A stretch of DNA of 64,000 bases from Codonopsis lanceolata (lineage: Eukaryota; Streptophyta; Magnoliopsida; Asterales; Campanulaceae): contig CM028378.1 of assembly GCA_013146195.2 (NCBI GenBank), positions 89,958,295-90,022,294 on the forward strand. Direction: 5' to 3'. A program made the position numbers and the translations under genes. This document shows, piece by piece, positions 42,913-54,019 of this stretch. The notes under the pieces were generated by a model that was not told the DNA's origin, did no database searches, and saw only the letters and a list, made by a program, of their open reading frames with translations. The stretch's first letter is position 1. Each line of letters opens with the position of its first letter.

Positions 42913-44534
42913 ATGGCCGCCGAGAATGAACAGTCTGCAGCAGGTACTGATACAGGGGCTCCCGAGTTCGCTCCTACTCCGACCATGGAACAGTGGTTAG
43001 ACCAAAATTTGGGTGCACAAGATGATCGCATAATGAACCAGATGGAAAACCTCTTGCAAGGTCCAAAGCCTAGTGGTGAGGGAACCACTTTCCATGTAAC
43101 CCCTCAAGAAGCATCTACTTCTCATGCTCATCTAAACCCAAACCCTCAGCCAAACACTAACCTTCCACCAACCGCCAGCACCCCAATCACCAATATCTCA
43201 CCAAATACTTATTACCAAACTTTCAACCCTTTCCTACCAAGCCCACCATATCTTTTCCCAAACACCCATATACCCCAAAATCCAAATGGCCTCCCATTTC
43301 CCATCACTAACCCACTCCAAAACAACTCATATATGGACCCCAGAAGCTATACCCAACCGAGACAAGTAACGATCTATCTACCAATCAATGATTTTGGTCG
43401 TCAGGCAGAAGCTGCAAATATTCCACCTCCTCAAAATCCTTACCAAATATCGCAGCTAGGAATGAACCAAATTATTCCTAATCCTTCCAACATATACCAA
43501 AACCCAACACCTCCTCCCACCAAAATAGAGGCAGAGATGGAGAACCTCAAAAAGTATGATGCACAAGGTCTTGAACAAAGGGGAATTTTCTACGCGGGCA
43601 TTAATGCTAAAACCTTAAGCCATACTACCCTCAAAATTCAAAAATGTCCGACATAGAAAAATTCGATAGGGACTGGATGCCCTATCTCCCACCTAAAATC
43701 TTATTCTACTGGCATGCAGTCAAGAAGGGCTAGTTTCAAAGCCATGGCCTCCAATTTTACCTTACCTTGATAGGGGCTACTAAGGAATGGTTAATGCTAG
43801 CAGATGATATTACCATGGGCACTTGGGACCAAATAGCATAAGAATTCCTAAATAGGTACAACGACAACACCACCACTGAAAATAAAAGAGATCTCGAGGC
43901 ATGCAACCAAAGGGAAAAAGAAACCTTTACAAAATTTACAACCAGGTGAAAGAGGAAAGTTGCCCAAACTTTGGACAGACCTGATCCATCTGAATCAGCC
44001 CGGTTGTTTATAAAAAAACTCCAGCCAATTTATCTTGAACACATGAGGTATCTTCCCTACGGTGATTTCAATACCATTATTCAAATAGGAAATCGCATTG
44101 ATGAAGAAATACGTACAAAAATTTATACGCCTCCAAGTTCATTCTGTTATTCTGAATCAGAAGAAGAATGTACGGAAGAAGTCAACGTTGTTGAAAGAAT
44201 TACAACTGGTAAATACAGTAATGCGTCATGGTCATATGAGACAGACAAGTCTGCCAATTTTGTTGAAGGAAGCAGTAGTACTAACAGAAGCTTCATAGGA
44301 CCTTACAAAGGGAACAAAAGGCATTACGATGAATTATATGCCCCAATGTACCTAATATTACAAGGTTTAATGACACAAGGGGTCCTGAAACCAATGGAGA
44401 ATTATAAACCTCCAAAACCACTACCAAGCACATGGAATCACTCTCAGTATTGTGAGTACCATCATAGCAGTGGCCACCCCACCGATAAGTGTTATATTCT
44501 CAAAAGTTCCATCCAAGATCTCATTGATGGCTAG
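42913..44534 (+). pseudogene. Gag of the gag-only Tat-like element
   Basis: The ATG is at 42913-42915 (MAAENEQSAAG). A Pro/Asn-rich N-terminal half (to about 43500) leads to LKKYDAQGLEQRGIFYAG, then after a TAG near 43655 the capsid core is readable in pieces: TLIGATKEWLMLADD, GTWDQIA, EFLNRYNDNTTTE, FTKFTTR and RLFIKKLQPIYLEHM. A zinc-knuckle-like CEYHHSSGHPTDKC near 44455 is followed by LIDG and a TAG at 44532-44534. Gag forms the virus-like particle. Several stops (near 43656, 43731, 43840 and 43947) make this copy inactive, but all regions missing from the gag at 22393-23347 are present. Confidence 0.85.
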
Positions 44535-46847
44535 GTCATTGAGAAGCCTCATCCCTGAATCAGTGTGATCAAGTCAACCAACCAAGGACTAGTTTAAGAA
44601 AAATGATGCTACCTTGCCCTATATCATCATCCCTCCCTCTTTAGAGAAGAAAGATCTTACAAAATAACGCACTGAGCAGTGGTCGAGCATCGCCTGGGAA
44701 AGAACTCAGATAAGACACAGTACAAGAAATTGTTGATCACTTAGGGAAGGACAAGGGAAAGCCTTTGAGACTCATCGAACCCTAGAATACCCTTTGTATA
44801 CACCTCCAAAAGCCCTTTTTACCTTTGAATCTTCTCATACCAAATAAAATCTACGGGAAACAATTTTTTTCAAACTCAGCGTCAGTTTTCGTATACTTTT
44901 TATATATCTTTTCTTTTTCAGTTCACCTATTTCTGAGTATCCCTAGAAAAGTTTTATCCTAATGGATGATAAGTTGACTCCCTTAAAAACACTTGTATCT
45001 ACACAAGTTGACAATGAGTCAAAAAAAAAAAAAAAAAAAAAAAGTTGACATTGAGTCATCTAGGAGATATGGACCCACAAACTATTAAGAACACATGAAA
45101 TCTAAAGCAGACAAGTCTTCTTGACCGGACTCACCTTTGACCCATTGCGGCCGAGCTGTTAGTAGCGTACTGGGGCTACCTACCATAAACACCAAAACCC
45201 CTCCGAAAACCTGAAACCCTTTTTCTAGCCCACCATGTGTCGAAATTCCTTATCAAAACTAAGACCTTCCAATGTCCCCGGCCAAACAAACTATCCTCGT
45301 GATCTAGCTTCCTAAAACTAGAGGTTGTTTTACCTTTTTATCCACCAAGAATGATTATCCCTTTGTCCTAAAAGGAGAGATGACATTCCCCAACTGCTAT
45401 GATGATGCTCCGAAAAGGAAAAAAGAAAAAAAAAATGAAAAAAAAATGAAAAAAAAATGAAAAAAAAAGAAAAAAGAAAAAAAAATCTCTCTAGAGCAAG
45501 TCCATCATTTGTACATCTCCTTCTTACCCAAACTAGTTTGGGGCTTCTTAGGAAAAATCAACACATACACCTTTTTAGATATGAATCGAAAAAAAGGGAG
45601 AGGCCCACCATACCCAAAGCTCGAGCTATACCCAAGGTCAAAGCCAAAAAGCCTACCATACTTAAAACCAAAAAGCCAATTCTCCATCTAGAACCCACAA
45701 CCTGAAAACCAACCAACGATCAAACTTTTGATTGCCTTTGTTAAACATAAACCAATTCCATAAAAGACCTTCCAACCAGAAACTGCAAAAACCAATCCAT
45801 CTCCGAGAGCTTAAACAGAACACCTTGAACCAGTTGCGATCAACAACTCTACTTCAATCGATTATAATGTGATCTGAGTCAAAGATGTACTCCTTGCTAA
45901 AAAAAATACATAAAGATATCAAAAGATAATTACCAAGTAGGGATCCACCAAACCTGGTGATACTCGGCAACAAGGTGAACTCTAAATGCCGACTCTCTTT
46001 CTTGTTCAGTAGAGTCTTTCTCATATCATGTGCCTTTTATTTTCTCTTCAGAAAAAAAAAAGAAGAAGAAGAGAAAAGTCCACCTAGGGGCTTTTCCTCC
46101 ATCCACTTCTGGAGTCATTCATATTCATAAAAATGCATCGATTGAGTATACTAGGGACTTTCTATCCCATTTTGAAAGAAAAAAAAAATTGATTGAGTCA
46201 CCCTAGGGCTTTTCCCACCAAACTCATGAGTCTTGTCTATGCAGTCTCCTATCCCATATTCCCTGGATCATGAATTATTGGAAAGAGGCATTTTGGAAAC
46301 ACATATCAACCGAGAAAGTTCTGCATCGGCCTTACTGAGCTGGGACTTCTTAGGAAAAGGTCCCTCATAATTTCTACGAGTCAGGTAGATAATTTCGGGT
46401 ACAATTTGCCCCTACCTTCCTGTTAATGCTAGACTGGTTGTCCACCAATTTCTGTCCAGAATACCAAAGGTTTGAAACTCCACTTATAAGATTAGACTAT
46501 CTGCTTCATCCTGCCCAGTGTCCCTAAGTTCTATCAAATCTTGCTGCTTGACTATCCCCTCATATGGGTCCGGTTTTTGAAACCCTCCTTACTTGTTTTG
46601 CCAAAGACCATGATAATTTGTTACCAAATCAAAAGAAAAGAAGCGTGGGACCCCCATCAAATTTCTTCACAGAAAAACCCCATCAGATACCAGAAACCAA
46701 AATATATACCTCCTACGATTGTGGCCAAAGCTTTGAGTGAACACCAATAAAGCGACAACCTCAACCTTTTCACTCGCTAGTCAAAAAGTACGGTGTGTTT
46801 ATAAAAGAAGAATTAATTCTTGCTTAATTTGCAACGAATATTGCATT
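44535..46847 (+). other. Noncoding spacer in place of pol
   Basis: About 2.3 kb with no protein similarity I can recognise in any frame. It contains poly-A (45019-45042), a GAAAAAAAAATG-type A-rich run (45417-45487) and two similar CCTAGGG-CTTTTCC-CCA phrases near 46085 and 46200. No remnants of pol motifs such as YVDD or the integrase residues were seen. Confidence 0.7.
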
Positions 46848-48510
46848 CTAAATAAATGTCTTTTTCAAGATGATACAATGTATATTGCATCTGGTGTTGC
46901 GGTAGTCTAAGAGTGATGCAATTAATATTGTACCAGATATTTGTTGTAGTTGTTATGTTAGTAATGCAATGAATATTGCATTAGGTCCCTACATTTACCC
47001 TTTATGCATGCATATCACATGAAATTTTGCATCTAGTCTTTGTGATAAATCTCGTAGGGATGCAATGAATATTGCATCTGATCTTTTGTCAGCCTGGTAA
47101 TGATGCAATGGATATTGTACCAGATGTCTGCATACACTTTCTCTGTTAGTAATGCAATGCATATTGCATCGGTTTTCGTGAGTTTTGTAGCAATGCAATG
47201 GATATTGCATCAGATATTTTGCATAAGGTTTTATGGTGATACAAAGAATTGCATCGGATATCGTGTTAGCTTTGTGGTAATGCAATGAATATTGCATCTG
47301 ATTTCGTGGTAATATAATGAATATTGTATATGATTCTATAATAATGAAATGGATATTGCATTTGGTGATGTGATAATGCAATGGATATTGCATCTGGTCT
47401 TTGCGATGCAATGGATATTACATCTAATTTTCTGATAAATGCGATGGATATTACATCTAGCACTGTAATGCAATGGATATTGCATCTGATTTTGATAATA
47501 CAATGGATATTGCATTTGGTGTTGTGATAATGCGATGGATATATCATCTAACGTTGTGATGCAATGGATATTGCATCTGATTTTGTGATAATGCAATGGA
47601 TATTGCATGTGATTTTGAAGCAATGCAATGAATATTGCATCGGATTTGGCCTTAGGTTCCTAATGGATGTAATGGATATTACATCTGTTTCTACATCTGG
47701 TCTCGCTATGGATGATGTAATGAATATTACATCTGAATTTGCTTTGGTCTCGCTCAATAATACAATGGATATTGCATTTGGTGTTGTGATAATCCGATGG
47801 ATATCACATCTAGGGTTTGTGATGCAATGGATATTGCATCTGATTCTGTGACAGTGTGATGGATATCGCATTTAACATTGCGATGCAATGGATATTGCAT
47901 TTGATTTTGCGATAATACAATGGATATTGCATTTAGTGTTGTTGCGATGCAATGGATATTGCATCTGATTTTGTGATAGTGCGATGGATATTGCATTTGA
48001 TTTTACGATAATGCAATGGATATTGCATCTGATTTTGTGATAGTGCGCTGGATATCGCATCTAGCGTTGCGATGCAATGGATATTGCATCTGATTTTGCT
48101 ATAATGCAATGGATATTGCATTTAGTGTTGTGGCGATGCAATGAATATTGCATCTGTTTCTGTGATAGTGCGATGGATATCGCATTTAGCGTTGCGATGC
48201 AATGGATATTGCATCTAATTTTGGGATAATGCAATGGATATTGCATTCAGTATTTTGGCGATGCAATGGATATTGCATCTGATCTTGCGATGCAATGAAT
48301 ATTGCATCTAGGTTTTTGGTAATGCAATGAATATTGCATCTGGGTTTTTGGTAATGCAATGAATATTGCATTGACTCGTGGTAATGCAATGAATATTGCA
48401 TCTGAGTTTGTGGTGGTGTAATGAATATTGCAGCTGGGTTTGTGGTAAATGCAATGAATATTGCATTTTGATGTGCATTATTTTCACTAGGTTGTAATGG
48501 ATATTACAAC
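46848..48510. repeat. Minisatellite of about 45 hairpin-forming units
   Basis: Units are 26-50 bp, mostly about 30-35, each centred on GATGCAATGGATATTGCATC or a variant: arms ATGCAAT and ATTGCAT around GGAT or GAAT. Units are joined by T/G-rich linkers such as TGATTTTGTGATA. A longer period is apparent at 47750-48260, where TGCGAT/ATCGCA and TGCAAT/ATTGCA units alternate. Long open frames across it (repeating CNIHCI on the minus strand) are artefacts. It occupies the same place in the element as the 60-bp array at 14477-15016. Confidence 0.95.
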
Positions 48511-48530
48511 TATCTTTCCGCATCACAATT

Positions 48531-48855
48531 GTTTGTTTGCATGAGGCCGAACTACGTTTGGTCTGATTCCTTTTATTAAGGGATATGTAGGCAGCCTATT
48601 TTGGTAGGTGCGACCATCAGAGCATATAAATTTGCATATCTGCTTAAAAAACCACGATAACCTACTATAACTAACTAAATATGTCTAGGGTTTGTGAGAT
48701 TTGAAATGCATTATAAACAGTTGTATTATAACTGCTACCTATTGCATCTCTCCCCATTATAATTTTCACGAAATTCGGGAGTTTATTTCTTATCAACGAT
48801 ATTCGTTTACTAGGTAAGCTTCAGGTTACCCGCAAACTCCATCGTTGAGGGGCTA
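48531..48855 (+). other. Conserved 3' segment and polypurine tract of the gag-only element
   Basis: 48531-48660 is shared with 14322-14450 in reverse. The end, GTTGAGGGGCTA just before TGTAGACACC, is the polypurine tract. No ORF. Confidence 0.8.
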
Positions 48856-49017
48856 TGTAGACACCCCAATTTCGTACCTCTGGTGTGTAACATAACATGA
48901 GATATCAAGACCTGTTAAAAACTAATGAATGTCAAGTTACAGGGTTTAGAATGCAAAAAAAAAAAAAAGGATGCGCAAACAGTGAAATGCAGGGGGCCTA
49001 AGTGCCAAAAAGGAGAC
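48856..49017 (+). repeat. Truncated Tat-like 3' LTR
   Basis: It begins TGTAGACACCCC and matches the first 160 bp of 40072-41563, then stops at a SIRE-like LTR end. The rest of this LTR does not reappear after 62806. Confidence 0.9.
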
Positions 49018-50244
49018 TGTGGGTCCCAATGGGCACAATAATAAGCTAGAAGGGGGGGTTGAATAGCTTATTGTACACTTAAAAACTTTTAAGAAAGTTC
49101 TTTGAAGGTTACTTCAAAATCTATAGAAAAGATAGAAGTAGCGGAAGACCTTCAGAAAAGTTGATCCAGGTCTGCCGATAAGTACTACCGGAAGACCTTT
49201 TACAGTTTTCTTAAGTTCTGCTATAAACAGATAGTAATAAACAAAGTATTTAAGTAGTTCAAATATTTGACAAACAGTAAGGAATAACACAAGTATTTTG
49301 TGATGGTTCACACTATAATGAGTTCTACGTCCACCACCAAGGCAGTCAACCTTGGATTTAAATTGTGCACTATGTTTTCCACTTAGATCAATTACAAAGA
49401 ATATCCCTAATGGATCGTGTACAAAATATTGACTTGTGTTTGGGGTCTAGGAAATTAAATATATGTAAATACAGGATATTTAATTAAGTGCGAAGTATAG
49501 TTAATGAAAGTAAACAACAAGAAGATAAAACAATAATTGTTGATGAGCAGCTTCTTGTTGTTGACGAGGACTTCTAGATCTGTTGAGGATCTCTTGATTG
49601 CACTGAGCTGTAAGACTTGGAGTTTTGAAGTTTCAGAGCAATCCTTTAAGTGTTCGATTGATTCTGTACAGTGTTGTTGTTCCAGTCTTCAATGACAGCA
49701 TTTATAGCAGGTGCACTTCAAAAGATCCGTTGGAGAAGACAAATACTTCAACAGCTCTTTTCATCAATGCATTAAATGCATGGGTCGATCGAGGATTTTC
49801 GTCTTCACAGATATCTAGAGCAGGGAATGATTTCTGAGATCTTTAAAAGGTGGACGATTTAGGTGATAGATCTGAGAGTTGTTGCAGAAACTAGGGGACG
49901 ATGCCTTTCACTTTCGGCTTTGTTCGCAAATGTCTTCTGGATTAATTCAAATGTCTTGGAAGATGTAGAATAAGAATGAAATGAATTAATCCAATGAGTC
50001 GTTGTTGGATTGGACACGTCATGGACACGCCATAAGACATAAGAAAGTGGACATAAGGTCCTGGTAAAGCTTTTGGTGAAGCCGTGAAGAAGTCTTCCGC
50101 CCGAACTGTGAAGTCCTATAAAAACTATACAAGGCAAAGTTCTATACACGTTGCCACGCTAATCGATACAGCCCGATTAGCCACAAGTATAAAACTAATG
50201 TAATGTACTTGAGCATGTATATAAATCTAACAAAAGAATCAACA
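49018..50244 (-). repeat. 3' LTR of SIRE-like element A (1227 bp)
   Basis: On the minus strand it starts TGTTGATTC right after the purine tract GGAGGAGAT (50253-50245) and ends GGGACCCACA at 49018. It is homologous to the LTR at 61540-62806. Confidence 0.85.
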
Positions 50245-50641
50245 ATCTCCTCCTATTTATATCTGATCATCATTACTACAAATGAGGGCTTTTAAATAGA
50301 CTATTTGATAGATAATAACATGTCTGAGAATTTTATATATAAAGTAACGGAAGACATGCCTCTATCAAACAGAATAACACCTCAAATGTAAGGGACTAAT
50401 CTTAAGTGCATACAAAGGTAAAGAGTCATAGAAACGACACGATTAGCGGCCGGTTCAAATAAATTTAAACTGATTGTTTAAATTCTAAACAAATATGAAA
50501 TATAAAGCAATAAGAATTTAAACAAGATAATTTTTGAAAGGCAAGTAATCATCTGTATTTATAAACAAGATGTTTACATCCAACAGAGTTTTCAAAAAGT
50601 AAAGATAAATACAAAAGGTAAGGGAAGAAAAGATACATAAG

Positions 50642-53600
50642 CTACCAAGGTTTTTTCCCTTTTCCGTTGTCTGCAGCCTCCTTTTCTCTTCGTTCTCGCT
50701 CAAGCTCTTCTACTCTTCGTTGATATTCGTCATCTGCATCAGTCGGAGGTCTGGTGGAACGAGAACGGTAGTCCAGTTCTTTACGAAGACGGTTGTTCTC
50801 TTCCATCAGCATTCTGTTGATAGACCTCATTTGCTTCTCCTCTGTGATGGCCAGATCACGATCACAGTTGGCATTCATGACGTCGTGTGCAGAGTTTCGA
50901 GCTAGTTTGTTGAGTTCAAGAACAGGAGGGCGACCGTGGCCGAGATGAAGAGTGATGGCATGGAATAACTCGAGGAAAAGTGAGGAGCAGACATCCTCTT
51001 GGAATTGGCGGAGAAGGGCAGCAGTGCGGTCGTTGGCTTTGGAAGTTGTAGTGGCTATTTCGGCGGTAGCGGTAGAGATGCTTGTTAGCTCGCCTAGCCG
51101 TTGGTAGATAGTATCAAGCCTAGACAAAATTTCATCATTGGCCGGAGGAGTTGACGTTGAAGCTTGGCCAATATGGATAGTGCCGGCAGAGGTAGAGTCG
51201 GCATGCCTGATGGGCTGTTGGAGTGGAGGAGTGATGGAGTCGGAAGAAGATGAGTCTTGGGTAGGTAGGGTTTTGGTGGAGGAAGAGATGGTAATAGGTG
51301 GAGGTGGAGGAGGGGTTGGTGGGGAATCCAGCTCCATATCAGTGTCAGAATTTTCACTGATATGGGAGGATTTGGGAAGGGGTTCGATAGAAAACCAGAA
51401 AGAAGGGGCAGGGTAGAAGAGGGATTTTGGTTTTTAAGGGTAAGTTGAGAAGGTTGAGGAGGTTGATGGGTAGGGGTAAATAGGTGCACTCTTGATGAAA
51501 GTTCGAAAGGAACTTGGCGGTAGGGTCTAATGGGCTGGGTGGGAGGGATTGGAGTTGGCTGTGGTGTGGTTGAGGAGGTTGGTTGGGATTGGTGAGGTGA
51601 GGAAGGTGTGGATGGGTCAGGTGAGTAGTTGAAGGGTGAAGGAGGAGGAGGAGTGGGGGTTGGGCTCTCCGAGGGATAAACTCCTCTGAGGTGGTGAATT
51701 CCTCAGTAGATGACTCGAGAAGGAATAGATGAAGGGTCAGTATAGATGAAGGGTTGAGTTGAGGGTTGGGTGTCGGTAGTTGGTTGGGCGTCGGTAGAAG
51801 GGATAGATGAAGGGTTGTGATTAAGGTTTGGGTGTCGGTAGTTGGTTGGGCGTCGGTAGAAGGGATAGATGAAGGGTTGTGATTAAGGGTTAGGGCGTTG
51901 GTAGAGGTAGTTGGTTGGTCGGCGAGAGGTTTGGGACCTGGTAGCTCTTCTTCTTCCTCGGGTGAATAGGAGACTCACTGCTTCATCGGTAGAGGTTGGA
52001 GGGATGGGTGGCTGGTCTTCAAAGGTTTTACTGAAGTCTCCTTCGTTTTGGTTTGGGAGTGGAGTGCGGGAGATGGTGAGGGGGATTGGGTGGTTTGGGT
52101 AGGTGGCTGAGAGGATGGCTGGGCTTGGGCAGGTGGAGGTGAGGAATGGCTAGATTGGCTGGTGCCTTGTGCTTCTCGGCCTTCCTTCATCTCTTTCCTA
52201 ATCCAGCTGCTCTCCTCTTCGGGAAGACCTCTTAGGCCTTGTCTTCTTTGCCTTGCCCTTGGCGCCATCTTGGTCCTTAGCTTGCTCTGCCTCATCGGAA
52301 GTCTTTGGCTTTTGATGGAGGGCCAGCCACTTGATCGTCAAATTTTGCGAGGCCTTTTGAGGGTCCTCTAGCTAGCCGCCATGTGCTTCCATGTTGAAGC
52401 GGGTGACCAAGATAGTGCGAGAACTTGGCCACTTTGTCGAAGTGACCGGCGGTAGACCATACTGCGGCCATCGCTTGTTCTCGTATTGGTATACTTTGAA
52501 GAAGCGAGGTGTGAGTTGCTTCTCCTTGCCAGCTTTGTAAACAACTCATTTTTTTCAAAGAAGAGTTGACATTTGCATCATCCCTTAAAAGGGCATTGAT
52601 CAGCCTCACAAAGGGGCGTTTGCAAGTGGGGTTGTTCTTGGCTTTCTCCACCCACTGCTTTAGCTCGTTGAAGATGATGGCCCCCAGCCTTCGAGGCGTA
52701 GTTGAAGGAATCTGGTCGGGTTGATTCTGGGCCGTAAACATGTCATGTGCTCCACTCTTGAATAAGAGCCCCTTGTCTATAAGGTGGCAGTGCGATGAAG
52801 CGTCAAGAGGAGCAGATTTTGAGCATTTTCCTTGAGGCTCCACTGAGGGTGTCTACTCCCTCATGGCTTCCCGGGCATGTAAAGCCTCGGTGGTTCTTTG
52901 AAAAGAGCTCCAATGTGCACGCATGATGGTGGAGATTGATTTGGCGGTAATGGAGATGGGACGGCCTCGAATCCATCCTCGAAGAGCTGTCTTGTGCATG
53001 AGCTCCATTCTCTGATAGAATTCCTCTGCCAGAAAGATGCTATAGTTTTTGTCGTTGAGGCAGAAGAGGGGTAGAATCCCAGAGGCGTCCATGTCCTCGC
53101 AAGCTTTGACGCCGGCAGCTATAGAGTTGATTGACTGAAGGTCAATGCACATGCCCGGAATATATAGCTTTGGGTCTAGAGCGACAATAATGTCATGAGA
53201 GGCGGGATAGGTGGGGTATCCCGAAAGGTTGACATCTGTACTGGGAGGAATGTCAGTTTCCGGGTTCAACCTTTTTCCGCTGTCTTGCTTTGATTTTGAA
53301 GTTCTGGCCTGAAAGAAATGCAAAAATAAAAATTAGGGCTTTTCATCTCAACAACTAAACAAGTAGGAATTTCAAGGTTTTTCTGAAATAATTGGAATTT
53401 CTGAACCAAAAACTTGAAACCCTAGGATATTTAGAGTATCCACACCCGAGAAATGTAAGACAGAAGTTTTCAAACGTATAAATGATGAATATACAAAAAA
53501 ATGACTGTTAGCATTCAAGGTTTGTAAGAACAACAATGGCGAATACTGAATAAACTTGAAAATGACGGTTTGAATTCCAAAACAATTTTAGGTTATGAAA

Positions 53601-53656
53601 TGAAATGCAGAACAGTACGTAGTAAGATTCAAGTAGAGAAGAGAGAAGCGTACCAT
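50642..53656 (-). pseudogene. SIRE-type env-like gene, copy A
   Basis: The ATG at 53656-53654 is immediately followed by a GTACGC donor; a TTTCTTTCAG acceptor ends at 53309 and exon 2 starts at 53308 in frame (ARTSKSKQ), for a 345-bp intron. The N-terminal domain has PGMCIDLQSI, CEDMDASGILPL, EEFYQRMELM and WIRGRPISITAK (53323-52853), then a second conserved region (52843-52292), a Pro/Ser-rich middle with short internal repeats (51777-51897) and a C-terminal helical region (FQEDV, GRPPVLELN, RDLAITEEKQM, coiled coil to GKGKKPW). It carries several frameshifts. No clear signal peptide or membrane segment is visible, so the env role is by position only. The 50245-50641 stretch is its 3' UTR and purine tract. 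Confidence 0.78.
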
Positions 53657-53786
53657 TGTCGTTGATTTGGAAGAAGAAACAAGAAATATTTGGATTTGCG
53701 AGCAGCGATTACCTGAGAGAAAAGAGAGAAAAGAGAAATATTTTGTCAAAGGGTTTCGTAAAGTTTTGCAAATGACGGTTCAAGGA

Positions 53787-53796
53787 CTATTTAAAG
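53787..53796 (-). promoter_or_regulatory. TATA-like box of env-like copy A
   Basis: CTTTAAATAG on the minus strand, about 131 bp before the ATG; conserved in all three copies. Confidence 0.5.
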
Positions 53797-54019
53797 GCGA
53801 GAAAATATCAGTTTGAAAAAGCGGGAACTTAAGATATTTTCTTAAGTACCATATTTTATCCTTGACCCCCTGTATTGCTTTAGGAACCGCTTTAGCAAAA
53901 AAAATATACCAAGTAAGAATACTGACCTTTATGTCTTCCGGTAAAAGAGAACTTACGTCTTCCGATTAGTCTAAAACTAAGTCTACCGGTATGAAAGAAA
54001 TATTAACAAAATGTTGAAA

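Larger units (their letters stand above)
40072..49017 (+). mobile_element. Gag-only Tat-like element (non-autonomous), 3' LTR truncated
   Basis: It has a complete 5' LTR, primer site, leader, gag, noncoding spacer, hairpin-repeat array, conserved 3' segment, polypurine tract and the first 162 bp of the 3' LTR. No protease, RT, RNase H or integrase wording was found between the gag end (44534) and the 3' LTR. It is related to the pol-bearing Tat-like element at 14316-24692 through its LTR end, primer site, gag ends and 3' segment. This matches the description of LTR elements that keep gag alone (TR-GAG type) and rely on relatives for enzymes. A SIRE-like element inserted at 49018. Confidence 0.85.

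Noticed and set aside
45457..45705. Lys/Pro-rich short ORFs in the spacer of the gag-only element
   Set aside because: They run from an A-rich simple repeat into low-complexity sequence and match nothing known.
46848..48510. CRISPR-like appearance of palindromic repeats separated by short linkers
   Set aside because: Repeats are variable, linkers are themselves repetitive, and the setting is a plant retrotransposon 3' UTR with no cas genes.
46995..48526. Overlapping minus-strand frames with repeating CNIHCI-type residues
   Set aside because: They are translations of the hairpin minisatellite in all frames; no start context, no family and no unique sequence.
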